From: G963422565 sp963422565
GTDB taxonomy: Bacteria; Pseudomonadota; Alphaproteobacteria; MPNO01
Length of the DNA: 64,000 nucleotides
Direction: 5' to 3'
Assembly: GCA_963422565.1 (NCBI GenBank)
Contig: OY730228.1
Span: 2,418,001-2,482,000, forward strand
Below the pieces are notes generated by a model. That model made no database searches and was not told where the DNA came from. It saw nothing but the letters and a program-made list of their open reading frames with translations. The position numbers were made by a program, and so were the translations under genes. This document shows, piece by piece, positions 50,673-60,913 of the stretch. Every line of letters starts with the position of its first letter. The first letter of the stretch is position 1.

Positions 50673-52184
50673 ATGTTCAAGACGCCGACCATAGCGCAGT
50701 TGAGAGAATGCGCGTCCGAACTCGGCATGCGGCCGTCTGACGACTATCTGGAGGCGGCGCGGCGGATCGTCGAGCCGCTGGCCGGGGCCTACCGCGCGCT
50801 CGAAGCGGTCCCGGACGAGCTGCCGCCGGTGACCTATCCGAGGTTGCCGGGCTACCGCCCGAATCCCGAGGAGAACCCCCACGGGGCGTGGTACGTCAAG
50901 ACGTCGATCAAGGGCGCGCGGCGCGGCCGGCTGGCCGGCAAGCGGGTCGCGATCAAGGACAATATCTGCGTCGCCGGCGTGCCGATGATGAACGGCGCCT
51001 CCGTGATGGAGGGCTATGTGCCCGACATCGACGCGACGGTGGTCACGCGCATTCTCGACGCCGGCGGGGAGATCGCCGGCAAGGCGGTCTGCGAGTATTT
51101 CTGCGTTTCCGGAACCAGCGCGACCAGCGCCAGCGGCCCCGTCCACAACCCGCGCCGGCGCGGCTATTCGGCGGGCGGCTCCTCGTCGGGGAGCGCCGCG
51201 GTCGTCGCCGCGGGCGACGTGCCGATGGCGCTCGGCGGCGATCAGGCGGGCTCGATCCGCATCCCGGCCAGCTATTGCGGCATCTACGGCATGAAGCCGA
51301 CATTCGGTCTCGTGCCCTATAGCGGGGCGGCGTCGCTCGAGACCACGATCGACCATTGCGGACCGATGACCGCGACCGTCGCCGACAACGCGCTGCTGCT
51401 GGAGGTGCTGGCGGGCCCCGACGGCTACGACTCGCGGCAGAACGGCGTCCGGGTCGCGCGCTACCGGCGCGCGCTCGGCGCCGGCGTCGCGGGGCTCCGC
51501 ATCGGCGTCGTCGCCGAGTCCTTCGGGCTTCGCGAATCCGAGCCCGACGTCGACGCCAGCGTCCGCGCCGCTGCCGACAGGCTGGCGCGGCTCGGCGCCG
51601 AGGTCGAGGAGGTCTCGGTCCCGATGCACGCGATGGCGCGGCCGCTCTGGATCCCGATCGGCCATGACGGCGGGTTCATCACCATGATGACCATGAACGG
51701 CGGCGGCGTGAACCATGAGGGGCTCTATGTCGGCTCGATGCTGCGGCGCGCGGCGGGCTGGCCGGGCTGCGCCGACGAGATGGCCGACACGATCAAGATC
51801 ATCGCCCTGTTCGGCCATTACTCGCTGAAGACCTATCGCGGGCGCTACTACGCCAAGGCTATGAACCTGCGCCGACGGCTGCGCGCCGCCTACGATGCGG
51901 CTCTGGCCGACCACGACCTTCTGCTGATGCCGACGCTCCCGATGAAGGCGTCGCCGCTGCCGCCTGCCGGCGCCTCCCCGGAGGAGATCACCAGGGTCGC
52001 CTGGGAGATGCTCGCCAATACCTGCGGCTTCAACCTGACCGGTCACCCCTCGATGTCGCTCCCCTGCGGGATGGCGGACGGGCGGCCGATCGGGCTGATG
52101 CTGACCGGGCGGCACTGGGAGGAGACGACGATCTACCGCGCCGCCGACGCCTTCGAGCGGTCGGGAGACTGGACGACCTTCTGA
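50673..52184 (+). CDS. Amidase-signature family amidohydrolase
   Basis: The 503-residue enzyme has the Ser-cisSer-Lys triad of amidase-signature proteins: K95 (AIKDN), S171 (GGSSSGSAA) and S194 (GSIRIPAS). It hydrolyses an amide to acid and ammonia in the cytoplasm. AGGAGAGGG lies before the ATG. Its place directly behind LivHMGF indicates that the transporter probably brings in an amide, as in short-chain amide gene clusters, rather than leucine. A stem-loop follows the stop at 52219. Confidence 0.87.
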   Translation: MFKTPTIAQLRECASELGMRPSDDYLEAARRIVEPLAGAYRALEAVPDELPPVTYPRLPGYRPNPEENPHGAWYVKTSIKGARRGRLAGKRVAIKDNICVAGVPMMNGASVMEGYVPDIDATVVTRILDAGGEIAGKAVCEYFCVSGTSATSASGPVHNPRRRGYSAGGSSSGSAAVVAAGDVPMALGGDQAGSIRIPASYCGIYGMKPTFGLVPYSGAASLETTIDHCGPMTATVADNALLLEVLAGPDGYDSRQNGVRVARYRRALGAGVAGLRIGVVAESFGLRESEPDVDASVRAAADRLARLGAEVEEVSVPMHAMARPLWIPIGHDGGFITMMTMNGGGVNHEGLYVGSMLRRAAGWPGCADEMADTIKIIALFGHYSLKTYRGRYYAKAMNLRRRLRAAYDAALADHDLLLMPTLPMKASPLPPAGASPEEITRVAWEMLANTCGFNLTGHPSMSLPCGMADGRPIGLMLTGRHWEETTIYRAADAFERSGDWTTF

Positions 52185-52218
52185 CGCCCCGTCGAGTGGG
52201 CGGGATAAGGAGGCGGAT

Positions 52219-52248
52219 CACCCCTCCCCTCAAGGAAGGGGATGGGTG
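52219..52248. terminator. Stem-loop after the amidase gene, repeat-like
   Basis: CACCCCTCCCCT and AGGGGATGGGTG pair with one mismatch around CAAGGA, 35 bases after the amidase stop. The sequence CTATGCGAGAACC that follows is nearly the same as at 58516-58528 beside another CTC/GAG-rich palindrome. It is likely a member of an intergenic repeat family that may double as terminator. Confidence 0.5.
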
Positions 52249-52260
52249 CTATGCGAGAAC

Positions 52261-53128
52261 CAGACGTCGACGGGCGTCCCGATCCTGTTTCCTGGCCACT
52301 CATACTGTCGGGCCATGAACACCGTTGTGCATCCGGCGCTTGGCCCAAGCGGCGCTTGAGCGGCAGCGCCCGCCACGCGCTTGCGGAAACAATCCCCGAA
52401 CCGCCGTGCGGCTTCTCCAAGCGGCCCTATCGGAAACGCGAGGTAACAAAGCAATGCGCACGATCCCCTGAAGTCGTTCGTTCGTTTGACATCCTGCCCG
52501 GAATAAACCACTATGAACCAAAGATATATGACGCGCTTAGCATTACACAGACGCCACGGTCATGGTCGTCGAAACTCGCTTCCCCGCTTCCCTGGACGAG
52601 CACGAATATGCCGAACTCACCCCATGGCTGAAAAGTACCGCGTTTCCGTTGCGTGGCCTGTCCGGCACGCCATCACAGAATTTCTCGACGGCTATCGCAG
52701 TGAAGACTCGCAGCTCCCGTTGCGTCTGACCGCTGCGCGCCCCGATCGATGCAACGCCTGACCCGGAAGCCCTTCATGCCACGCAGCGACCTTCCCTTTG
52801 GTAGCGCGTTTTCGCCCGCCCAGATCGACCTCCCCGTGCTTCTGGATCTGGCGCACCGGCACGGTGCCGACTGGAAGGGCTTCGAGGAGGCCGTGCGCGA
52901 CAGCTATTTCGCCGAACATCGGACCTCCGATTACAACAAGGGGAAACTCGCCAACAACACCAAGCTGTCCCTGGCGGACACTGGCTCGATGCGGGGGGTT
53001 CCGGGGTGAGGGCGGTCCTGGATCGATACGAGGTCGGCCGGCGCCGCGCCTGCGGACCCGGCGCCGCGCGCGCAGCGTTCGACGCGCTTCCGCGCAGCCC
53101 GTCGCGCGGGCGCGATTAGGGCGGCGCG
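52261..53128. other. Degenerate intergenic region
   Basis: These 868 bases between the amidase stem-loop and gshB hold no full-length gene that I can recognise. The section 52480-52550 is notably AT-rich, with TTGACA at 52486-52491 and CACTAT 17 bases on. A small frame from the ATG at 52563 (VVETRFPASLDEHEYAEL) and the truncated frame at 52749 follow. It looks like defence-island or mobile-element debris. Confidence 0.5.
52749..53009 (+). pseudogene. Truncated conserved hypothetical protein
   Basis: The 86-residue frame has a well-formed core, DLPFGSAFSPAQIDLPVLLD, then KGFEEAVRDSYFAEHRTSDY and NKGKLANNTKLSL, after which the sequence loses order and stops. I recall similar N-termini on proteins encoded near restriction systems, but cannot name the family. 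An ATG at 52776 is an alternative start. The abrupt end suggests loss of the C-terminal part. Confidence 0.4.
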
Positions 53129-54103
53129 ATGGGTCTCGCCGTCGCCGTTCAGATGGACCCGATCGAGTCGATCGACATCGATGCGGACAGCACCTTCGTG
53201 CTCGCTCTCGAGGCGCAGGCGCGCGGCCACAGCCTGTTCCACTATCCGCCCGACGCGCTCTCGATGGCCGGCCGCCGGGTCTACGCCAAGGCCCGCCCGC
53301 TGGAGGTCCGGCGGATGCGCGGCGATCATTTCCGCCAGGGGCCGATGCGGACGATCGATCTCGCCGAGATGGATGTGGTGCTGATGCGCCAGGACCCCCC
53401 CTTCGACATGGCCTATATCACCGCGACCCATCTGCTCGAACATGTCCATCCGCGGACTCTCGTGGTCAACGACCCGTTCCATGTCCGCAACGCCCCCGAG
53501 AAACTGCTCGTGACCCGTTTCCCCGACCTGATGCCGCCGACGCTGATCAGCCGTGACCCGGCGGAGATCCGGGCGTTCCGGGAGGCGCATCGCGACATCG
53601 TTCTCAAGCCGTTGTTCGGCAACGGCGGGACCGGGGTGTTCCATCTCGCGCCGGGAGACGAGAATCTGGGCGCGCTCCTCGAGACATTCGCGGCGCAGTC
53701 CCGCGAGCCGATCATGGTCCAGCGCTATCTGCCGGAGATCCGCGCCGGCGACAAGCGCATCATCCTGGTCGACGGCGCGCCCGCAGGCAGCGTGAGCCGC
53801 GTGCCGCCCGACGGCGAGGCGCGCGCCAATTTCCACGCCGGCGGAACCGCGCGGAAGACCGCGCTTACCGCCCGGGAGCAGGAGATCTGCGCGGCGATCG
53901 GACCGGTGCTGCGCGCGCGCGGGTTGATCTTCGCCGGCATCGACGTGATCGGCGACTGTCTGACCGAGATCAACGTGACCTCGCCCACGGGTATCCAGGA
54001 GATCGACCGGCTGGACGGGGTGCGGATCGAGGCCGAGATCTGGGACGCGATCGAGCGCCGGCGCGCGGCGACCGCCGAGGCGGTCGGGGGCGATGGCCGA
54101 TAG
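53129..54103 (+). CDS. gshB: Glutathione synthetase
   Basis: The 324-residue ATP-grasp enzyme joins gamma-glutamylcysteine and glycine. It starts LAVAVQMDPIESIDIDADST, the typical GshB N-terminus, and has MRQDPPFDMAYITATHLLE, DIVLKPLFGNGGTGVFHL (ATP-grasp loop), RYLPEIRAGDKRIILVDG and FAGIDVIGDCLTEINVTSP (metal-binding Asn). Length is standard. ComM-like gene follows after 40 bases. No gshA is in the window. Confidence 0.95.
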   Translation: MGLAVAVQMDPIESIDIDADSTFVLALEAQARGHSLFHYPPDALSMAGRRVYAKARPLEVRRMRGDHFRQGPMRTIDLAEMDVVLMRQDPPFDMAYITATHLLEHVHPRTLVVNDPFHVRNAPEKLLVTRFPDLMPPTLISRDPAEIRAFREAHRDIVLKPLFGNGGTGVFHLAPGDENLGALLETFAAQSREPIMVQRYLPEIRAGDKRIILVDGAPAGSVSRVPPDGEARANFHAGGTARKTALTAREQEICAAIGPVLRARGLIFAGIDVIGDCLTEINVTSPTGIQEIDRLDGVRIEAEIWDAIERRRAATAEAVGGDGR

Positions 54104-54143
54104 CGCCTCCGCCGCTGCGCCGCCGCCGCGTTAGGGGTCGGCA

Positions 54144-55652
54144 TTGGTCGCGCGCGTCCACACCGTCGCCTTCCAGGGGATCGAGGTCCGCGACATCGAG
54201 GTCCAGGTGCAGATCGCCAGCGGGCTGCCGGCGTTCGCCATCGTCGGGCTGGCCGACAAGGCGGTCGCGGAATCGCGCGAACGGGTGCGCGCGGCGCTGA
54301 CATCGGTCGGGCTGGCCCTGCCGCCGCGTCGCATCACCGTCAACCTGTCGCCGGCCGATATGCCCAAGGAAGGCAGCCATTACGACCTGCCCATCGCGCT
54401 CGGGATATTGATCGCGATGGAGGTGCTGCCCTCGGACGCGGCCGACGGCTATTCGGTGCTCGGCGAACTCGCTCTCGACGGCTCGATCCGGCCGGTCGCC
54501 GGCGTGCTCCTCGCTGCCATCGATGCGGCGGCGCGCGGGCGGAGCGTCGTCTGTCCGGCCGCGAGCGGCGGCGAGGCGGCCTTCGCCGGCGAGATCGAGG
54601 TGCTGGCCCCCGAAGGCCTGCTCGACCTGGTCAACCACTGCAAGGGCATCCAGGTTCTCGCCCCGCCCGAGCCCCGGCTCGCGGAGACCCCGCCCGCGGC
54701 GGCCGACCTCCGCGATATCAAGGGCCAGGAGACGGCCAAGCGGGCGCTGGAGATCGCCGCCTCGGGCGGCCACAACCTGCTGATGGTCGGGCCGCCCGGC
54801 GCCGGCAAGTCGATGCTGGCGGCGCGCCTGCCAGGCATCCTGCCGCCGCTCGATCCCGCCGAGACGCTCGAGATCTCGATGATCCACTCGGTCGCGGGAA
54901 CGATCGCCGACGGCAGGCTGTCGCGGACCCGACCGTTTCGCGACCCGCATCACAGCGCCTCGGTAGCGGCGCTCGTCGGCGGCGGTCAGCGCGCCCGGCC
55001 GGGCGAGGTCTCGCTCGCGCATAACGGGGTGCTGTTCCTCGACGAGCTGCCGGAGTTCGGCCGCCAGGCGATCGAGGCGCTGCGCCAACCGATCGAGTCC
55101 GGAAGAACGGTGGTCGCGCGCGCCAACGCCCATGTCGCCTATCCCGCCCGGTTCCAGCTCGTGGCGGCGATGAACCCCTGCCGCTGCGGCTGGCTCGACG
55201 ATCCCGGCCAAGCCTGCAGCCGGGCGCCGCGCTGCGCCGGCGAGTACCAGGCCCGGATCTCCGGACCGCTGTTCGACCGGATCGACATGCATATCGACGT
55301 GCCCGCGGTCAGCCCCGCCGATCTGAGCCTGCCGGCGCCGGCCGAAGGATCGACCGATATCGCCGCGCGGGTGGCCGGTGCGCGGGCGGTCCAGACGGAG
55401 CGCTACCGCAGCGCCGCGACACGCCTCAACGCCGGCGCCGACGGTGAGCTGCTCGAGGCGGTCGCCGCCCCGGACCGGGGCGGCCGCACCCTGTTGACCG
55501 AAGCGGCGGAGCGGCTCTCGCTGACCGCGCGCGGCTATCACCGGGTGATGCGGGTCGCCCGGACCATCGCGGATCTCGACGGCGCGGCGGCGGTGCGCCG
55601 CGAGCATGTCGCCGAGGCGCTGTCCTATCGGCGAATCGCCCCGGGCCGGTGA
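54144..55652 (+). CDS. comM: YifB/ComM-family Mg-chelatase-like AAA ATPase
   Basis: The 502-residue protein has an N-terminal Lon-like domain (VARVHTVAFQGIEVRDIEVQ, GSHYDLPIALGIL), Walker A GPPGAGKS, Walker B VLFLDELPEFGRQAIEALRQ and the Mg-chelatase C-terminal domain (ERLSLTARGYHRVMRVARTI). ComM is a hexameric helicase for branch migration during natural transformation. The start is a TTG at 54144 since it fits the conserved N-terminus. A Cys cluster (NPCRCGWLDDP with CSRAPRCAGEY) is a zinc-like feature of the family. It overlaps the opposing amidohydrolase by 28 bases. Confidence 0.9.
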   Translation: MVARVHTVAFQGIEVRDIEVQVQIASGLPAFAIVGLADKAVAESRERVRAALTSVGLALPPRRITVNLSPADMPKEGSHYDLPIALGILIAMEVLPSDAADGYSVLGELALDGSIRPVAGVLLAAIDAAARGRSVVCPAASGGEAAFAGEIEVLAPEGLLDLVNHCKGIQVLAPPEPRLAETPPAAADLRDIKGQETAKRALEIAASGGHNLLMVGPPGAGKSMLAARLPGILPPLDPAETLEISMIHSVAGTIADGRLSRTRPFRDPHHSASVAALVGGGQRARPGEVSLAHNGVLFLDELPEFGRQAIEALRQPIESGRTVVARANAHVAYPARFQLVAAMNPCRCGWLDDPGQACSRAPRCAGEYQARISGPLFDRIDMHIDVPAVSPADLSLPAPAEGSTDIAARVAGARAVQTERYRSAATRLNAGADGELLEAVAAPDRGGRTLLTEAAERLSLTARGYHRVMRVARTIADLDGAAAVRREHVAEALSYRRIAPGR

Positions 55653-56536
55653 CCGGCGGCGAGGGCGAAGCCGTAGAGCCGCGCCGGGTTGTCGACCAGG
55701 ATCCGGCGCCGCGCGTCCGGGTCCGGCGCGAACCGCCCGAGCAGATCGACCAGATCCCCGTCATTGGGCATCGTCCCCACGATATTGGGATGCGGCCAGT
55801 CGGTGCCCCACAGGACCCGGTCCGGCGCCGCGTCGATCAACGCCCGCGCGAACGGCACCACATCCTCATAGGGCCGACCGGGGGCCGACAGCCGTTCCGC
55901 GCCGGAGACCTTCACCCAGATCTCCGCCTCCGCCAGGAGCCGCAGCAGCTCCTGGAACGCCGCCTGCCCGAGACCGTCGGCGACTCGCACCCGCGCCATG
56001 TGATCGATCACCACCGGCACGCCAAGCCCGGCGATCTCGGCTGCGTGGGCGACCACATCCGCCGCTTCGAGATACAGTACCAGATGCCAGCCGAGCGGGC
56101 GGATGAGAGCCGCGACCGAGCGGACGCGCGCGAAATCGGGCGGGCCGCTCAGATGGCGCGCGAAGCTCAACCGGACCCCGCGCACGCCGCCGGCGTGGAG
56201 CGCCGCATAGTCGCGCTCGTCGAAACGCGCATCCACCATCGCGACGCCGCGGTAGCGATCGGGCGCGCTGGCGATCGCATCGAGCATGGCGCTATTGTCC
56301 GCCCCGTGACAGGTCGCCTGAACGATCACCGCCCGGTCGAGACCGAGAACGCCGTGCAGGCGCCGGAGATCCGCGGCCGGCGCGTCGGGCGGCGTGTAGG
56401 ATCGGCCGGGGTGATAGGGGTAGCGCGCGGCGGGGCCGAAGACATGGCAATGGGCGTCGCAGGCCCCCGCCGGCAGGGTCAGGCTCGGCGCCGCGGTCTC
56501 GCGGATCGGCGGCTGGCAGGTGGCGGCGTCGGGCAT
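55625..56536 (-). CDS. Amidohydrolase-2 family (LigI-like) hydrolase
   Basis: The 303-residue TIM-barrel protein shows CDAHCHVFGPAARYPYHPGR and SYTPPDAPAADL near the N-terminus, as in 2-pyrone-4,6-dicarboxylate hydrolase and related lactonases, with VVIDHMARV, KVSGAERL and LWGTDWPHPN carrying the usual His and Asp. It hydrolyses a lactone or dicarboxylate of aromatic degradation. The ATG at 56536 (MPDAATCQ) is chosen over GTG 56572; the evidence for either is weak. The gene stands alone and ends against comM. Confidence 0.8.
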   Translation of the reverse strand: MPDAATCQPPIRETAAPSLTLPAGACDAHCHVFGPAARYPYHPGRSYTPPDAPAADLRRLHGVLGLDRAVIVQATCHGADNSAMLDAIASAPDRYRGVAMVDARFDERDYAALHAGGVRGVRLSFARHLSGPPDFARVRSVAALIRPLGWHLVLYLEAADVVAHAAEIAGLGVPVVIDHMARVRVADGLGQAAFQELLRLLAEAEIWVKVSGAERLSAPGRPYEDVVPFARALIDAAPDRVLWGTDWPHPNIVGTMPNDGDLVDLLGRFAPDPDARRRILVDNPARLYGFALAAGHRPGAIRR

Positions 56537-56644
56537 GGTCTGCGGCTGCTCCTGCGCCGGCGAGCGGAACACCCGCCGGGCGGCGCGATCCTAGCCCCCG
56601 CCGCCCGGCCGCGAAACCGCGCCGGCCGCGTCCTCATCGCCGCC

Positions 56645-57630
56645 GTGGCCGCCCTCGCCGCGGCGGTCGGGCCGGTCTCCGCCAAGGTCGCGCTAGAGAT
56701 CGCCGCCGACCGCCCGGGAGGCCCCTGGCGCGCCTTCGCGCTCGTGCTCGCGAAACAGCTGGAGGCGGCGCTTCCCGGGGCGCGGGTCAGCGTGGCCCGC
56801 GATGGCAACGGCTATTGGAACCCGATCGTCGTGAACGCGCGGCGCGCCGATTTCGCGCTCGCCCATGCCGCTTGCGCGCGCTGGGCCTATCGCGGCGACG
56901 AGACGGCCTATGGCGGGCGCAGATACGCCAATCTTCGGGCAGTGCTGGGCGGCGTCAGACCGGTCTGGCTGACGGCGATGCTCCATCGCGCCTATATCCG
57001 CCGCACCGGGCACCGCTCCGTCGAACAGGCGCTGACCGCCGAGCGTGGCGGCCCGCGCATCGTCACCGCACCCGCCGGCGGCACCGTGCCGATCGCCGTC
57101 GACATGATACTGGCGGCGATGGGCACGAGCCGCGATCTGCTGCGCGCGCGCGGCGGCGACATCCTTCAGGTCGCCCCCCACCAGATCCCGGCGATGATGC
57201 GCCAGCGCCGCGCCGACCTCTATTTCGAAGCCGCCGACGGCGGGGGCGGCGACCGGGCGCTGCGCGAGACGGCGCTCGGCGGCAGCGCCCGTCTCGTCGA
57301 TCTGCCGGAGGCCGCTCTCGCCGCGCTGAAGACGGCGGGCCTCGCGCCCGGGTCGCTGCCGCACTGGTTCGAAGGACAGGGCGCGGCGGTGTCCAGCGCC
57401 GATCTCGGCATGATGGTCATCGTCCATCGCAGCGTGCCCAGCCGGCTCGTCTACGCGCTGACGCGCATGCTCGTCGACCGCAGACAGGCCCTCGCGGAGA
57501 GCCACCCGGCCTTCCGGGGCTACGATCCGCGCGGCCGCTGGTCGGCCCGCCGCGCGGGCATTCCGCTGCATCCCGGCGCCGCCAGGTTCCTGCGCGAGCG
57601 CGGCTGGATCGCGCGCGGCCAGGGCCGGCG

Positions 57631-57634
<4 letters not shown>
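56645..57634 (+). CDS. TAXI-like solute-binding protein (2), start uncertain
   Basis: The protein resembles TAXI/NMT1-like binding proteins: AADRPGGPWRAFALVLAKQL, NARRADFALAHAACARWAYR, APAGGTVPIAVDMILAAMG and RQRRADLYFEAADGGG. A hydrophobic signal sequence (VLIAAVAALAAAVGPVSA) is evident, but its basic n-region (RNRAGR) lies upstream of the first standard start codon, GTG 56645. The true start may be a non-standard codon in the gap before that. It overlaps the following ATPase gene as ATGA, so the two are expressed together. No membrane permease is present. Confidence 0.65.
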
Positions 57635-58389
<755 letters not shown>

Positions 58390-58476
58390 GCGGCAGCAGT
58401 TCTCGTCTCGGCATCCCGCCAGGTGGCTTCCGCCGGCATCGCCACCCGTTTCTCGAGGAGGGAACCCCCACCCCGG

Positions 58477-58563
58477 CCATCCTCTCGAGGGGGGGGGGTG
58501 CGGAGTAGGAATAAGCTATGCGCGAACCCTCTTTCCCCCTCGAGGGACGGTGCAAGGGGATGG
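58477..58563. repeat. Intergenic palindromic repeat
   Basis: CCATCCTCTCGAGGGGG at the left and CCCCCTCGAGGGA with GGGGATGG at the right form a long imperfect inverted repeat around CTATGCGCGAACC, which also occurs beside the 52219 stem-loop. A third CTCGAG lies at 58452. It sits in the 267-base gap after the MlaF-like gene, where no other gene is seen, and looks like a mobile intergenic repeat family. Confidence 0.6.
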
Positions 58564-58656
58564 CGGTCGTCCGGCCGGCCGCGGTCCCCGAAACCGGAAC
58601 GGCGGTTGCGCCGCCGGCGCGCTTGACCGCCGCCGGCCGCGGCCTATCGTCCCGAC

Positions 58657-59493
58657 ATGGGTCCCAGGCTGGTCTTCCCGGACGATGTGCGGCCGGACTT
58701 CACGGGTTTCGGCGATGCGGCCCTCGCCTTTCTCCGCGAGCTTGCGGAGAACAACGCGCGCGCCTGGTTCGCTGCCCGGCGGGATGTCTACGAGGCCGAG
58801 CTCCGCTTTCCGCTCGAATGTCTGGTCGCGGCGTTTCGCGCCGACGGGGCGGGCGCGGCGCTGCCGGTGCGGGGCGATCCGTCGAAGGGGCTGTTCCGGA
58901 TTCACCGCGACATCCGGTTCTCCCGCGACAAGCGGCCCTACAAGACTCATGCCGGGGCGGTGCTGTCGCGGAGCGGCGCGCGCGACGATCCCGGGGCGGT
59001 CTACGTCCATATCGAGCCCGGCGCCTCGTTCCTGTCGGCGGGGTTCTGGCGCCCGGACCGGGCGCTGCTGACGGCGTGGCGCCGGCGCATGGCCGAGGCG
59101 CCGGAGGACTGGCTGGCGGTCGCCGCGCCCTATGGGACGACGCCCGGCGCGGCGCCGTTCATGCGGCCGATCTCGACGCTCAAGACGATGCCGCGCGGTT
59201 TCTCCGCCCATGCCGCTTCGCCGATCGCCGACCATCTCAAATGGTCGTCGTTCCTGTTGACGCGGGAACTCTCCGACGCGGAGGTCAAGACGCCGGACCT
59301 CGTGGAGGCCGTGCGCGCCCACGCGCTGCGTGCCGCCCCGCTGCTCGCCTACGGGTGGGCGCTCGTCGACCGGGCTGCCGAGGACGACCCGCGCCGCCAC
59401 ATGCGCGGCCGGCAAGGCGCCGCCGCCGGCGACCGGGGCGGGGGCGCGGCGGGGAGGACGACAGACCGGCGCGGCGGCCGCGGCTCCGGGTGA
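58657..59493 (+). CDS. DUF2461 family protein
   Basis: The 278-residue protein matches DUF2461: FLRELAENNARAWFAARRDV, then PSKGLFRIHRDIRFSRDKRPYK, VYVHIEPGASFLSAGFWRP and LKTMPRGFSAHAASPIADHL. Its biochemical function is not known. The C-terminal 45 residues, rich in Gly and Arg, are outside the domain and look disordered. phoR begins 4 bases after its stop, so it may share a transcript with phoR. ATG 58657 fits the conserved start. Confidence 0.85.
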   Translation: MGPRLVFPDDVRPDFTGFGDAALAFLRELAENNARAWFAARRDVYEAELRFPLECLVAAFRADGAGAALPVRGDPSKGLFRIHRDIRFSRDKRPYKTHAGAVLSRSGARDDPGAVYVHIEPGASFLSAGFWRPDRALLTAWRRRMAEAPEDWLAVAAPYGTTPGAAPFMRPISTLKTMPRGFSAHAASPIADHLKWSSFLLTRELSDAEVKTPDLVEAVRAHALRAAPLLAYGWALVDRAAEDDPRRHMRGRQGAAAGDRGGGAAGRTTDRRGGRGSG

Positions 59494-59497
59494 CGCG

Positions 59498-60901
59498 ATG
59501 GGACATCGGTCGCTGTCGAGGCGGTCCAGGCTGCGGGGAATCGCCGCCGCCTCATGGCCGGCCGCCGCCGTGCTGGCGGCGCTGGTGCTCGGCGGGGAGC
59601 TGACGCCGCTGGCCGCGGCGACGGCGGCGGTCGCGGCCGCCCTGCTGCATTGGGCGGTGATCGCGCGCCACCACCGCTCGCTGGTCCGGCTGGTCGACGC
59701 GCTCGACCGGCTGGGCGCGGAAGACGCCGAAGACGCGCCGCCGGGCCGGCTGCGCATCGCCTCGCCGCTGACCGGGCCGCGGATCGGCGCCGCGCTGGCG
59801 GCGGCCATGGACGGCTTGCGACAGCGCCTGCGGGCCGCGCGCCGGCGCCAGCGCTCGCTCGAGAGCCTGATCGCGCATCTGCCCACCCCCGTCGTCGCCA
59901 TCGACGGCGACCGGCGGATCCTGCACACCGGCGGCGGTACCGAGGCGCTCTTCGACGGCGCGCGGGCGGGCGGCGATCTCGCGGCCCTGCTGCGGGATCC
60001 CGCCGTCCTCGAGGCGGCCGACCGGGTGATCGAGACCGGCGGCAGAGAGGAGATCGACTTCACCGCCGGCCCCGGCGCGCAGACCGCCCTTGCGGCCCGG
60101 ATCGTCGGTCTCGCCGCGCCGGCCCCCGACGGCGTCAGGGCGGTCATCGAAGTCTTCGACGTGACCGCGCTCAGGCGCGCCGAACGCGCCCGCGTGGACT
60201 TCGTCGCCAATGCCAGCCACGAACTCCGTACCCCGTTATCGGTGCTGCTCGGCTGCATCGAGACGCTGCGCGGCGCGGCCCGCGGCGATCGCGCGGCGCG
60301 CGAACGCTTCCTGGCGATGATGGAGAGCCAGGTCGGGCATATGACCCGGCTGGTCGGCGACCTCCTGTCGCTGTCGCGGATCGAACTCGGAGAGCACCGG
60401 CCGCCGACCGACAGGGTGGCGCTGCTGCCGGTCGTCGAGCGGGTCGCCGACGCGTTGCAGTTCGCTGCGCGCGCCCGGGATGTCGAGATCGCGGTGGCCG
60501 GCGCGCCGTCCGCGCCGGACGCGATCGGCGACCGCGACGAGTTGACGCAACTGTTCCAGAACCTGATCGACAACGCCGTCAAATACAGCCGCAGCGGCGG
60601 TCGGGTCGAGATCGGGATCGCCCCCGGCAGGCTGGAGAACGGCGCGGCGGCCGTGACGGTCGCGGTGCGCGACCAGGGCGAGGGCATCGCCGAAGAGCAT
60701 CTGGGACGGCTGACCGAACGCTTCTACAGGATCGATTCCGCGCGGTCGCGAGAGCTCGGCGGCACCGGGCTCGGGCTCGCGATCGTCAAGCATGTCGTCG
60801 GGCGCCACCGCGGCCGGCTGCGGATCGCGAGCGCCGTCGGCGTCGGCAGCAGCTTCTCGGTCGATCTGCCGGCGGCGGACGCCGCTGTCATCAAACCGTA
60901 A
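59498..60901 (+). CDS. phoR: PhoR-type phosphate sensor histidine kinase
   Basis: The 467-residue kinase has two N-terminal membrane segments (residues 18-56), a cytoplasmic PAS-like region (LESLIAHLPTPVVAIDGDRR), the phospho-acceptor H241 in VANASHELRTPLSVL and the ATPase motifs FQNLIDNAVKYS, VRDQGEGIAEEHL and GGTGLGLAIVKHV. The short loop between the two helices fits PhoR, which senses phosphate through Pst rather than a large periplasmic domain. It is upstream of pst genes; phoB is not seen in the window. The end of the gene contains the Pho box. Confidence 0.92.
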   Translation: MGHRSLSRRSRLRGIAAASWPAAAVLAALVLGGELTPLAAATAAVAAALLHWAVIARHHRSLVRLVDALDRLGAEDAEDAPPGRLRIASPLTGPRIGAALAAAMDGLRQRLRAARRRQRSLESLIAHLPTPVVAIDGDRRILHTGGGTEALFDGARAGGDLAALLRDPAVLEAADRVIETGGREEIDFTAGPGAQTALAARIVGLAAPAPDGVRAVIEVFDVTALRRAERARVDFVANASHELRTPLSVLLGCIETLRGAARGDRAARERFLAMMESQVGHMTRLVGDLLSLSRIELGEHRPPTDRVALLPVVERVADALQFAARARDVEIAVAGAPSAPDAIGDRDELTQLFQNLIDNAVKYSRSGGRVEIGIAPGRLENGAAAVTVAVRDQGEGIAEEHLGRLTERFYRIDSARSRELGGTGLGLAIVKHVVGRHRGRLRIASAVGVGSSFSVDLPAADAAVIKP

Positions 60902-60913
60902 CCGAACGGTCAT
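60885..60913 (+). promoter_or_regulatory. Pho box, three half-sites
   Basis: CTGTCAT, CCGTAAC and CGGTCAT are each separated by 4 bases (CAAA, CGAA), an exact 11-base period as required for PhoB dimers. The array overlaps the phoR stop and lies 119 bases before the pstS start. Two half-sites match the CTGTCAT consensus well. Confidence 0.8.

Noticed and set aside
47320..52184. Calling the Liv operon a urea (Urt) transporter
   Set aside because: No urea-binding protein or urease genes are near, and an amidase is coupled instead, so substrate naming is left open.
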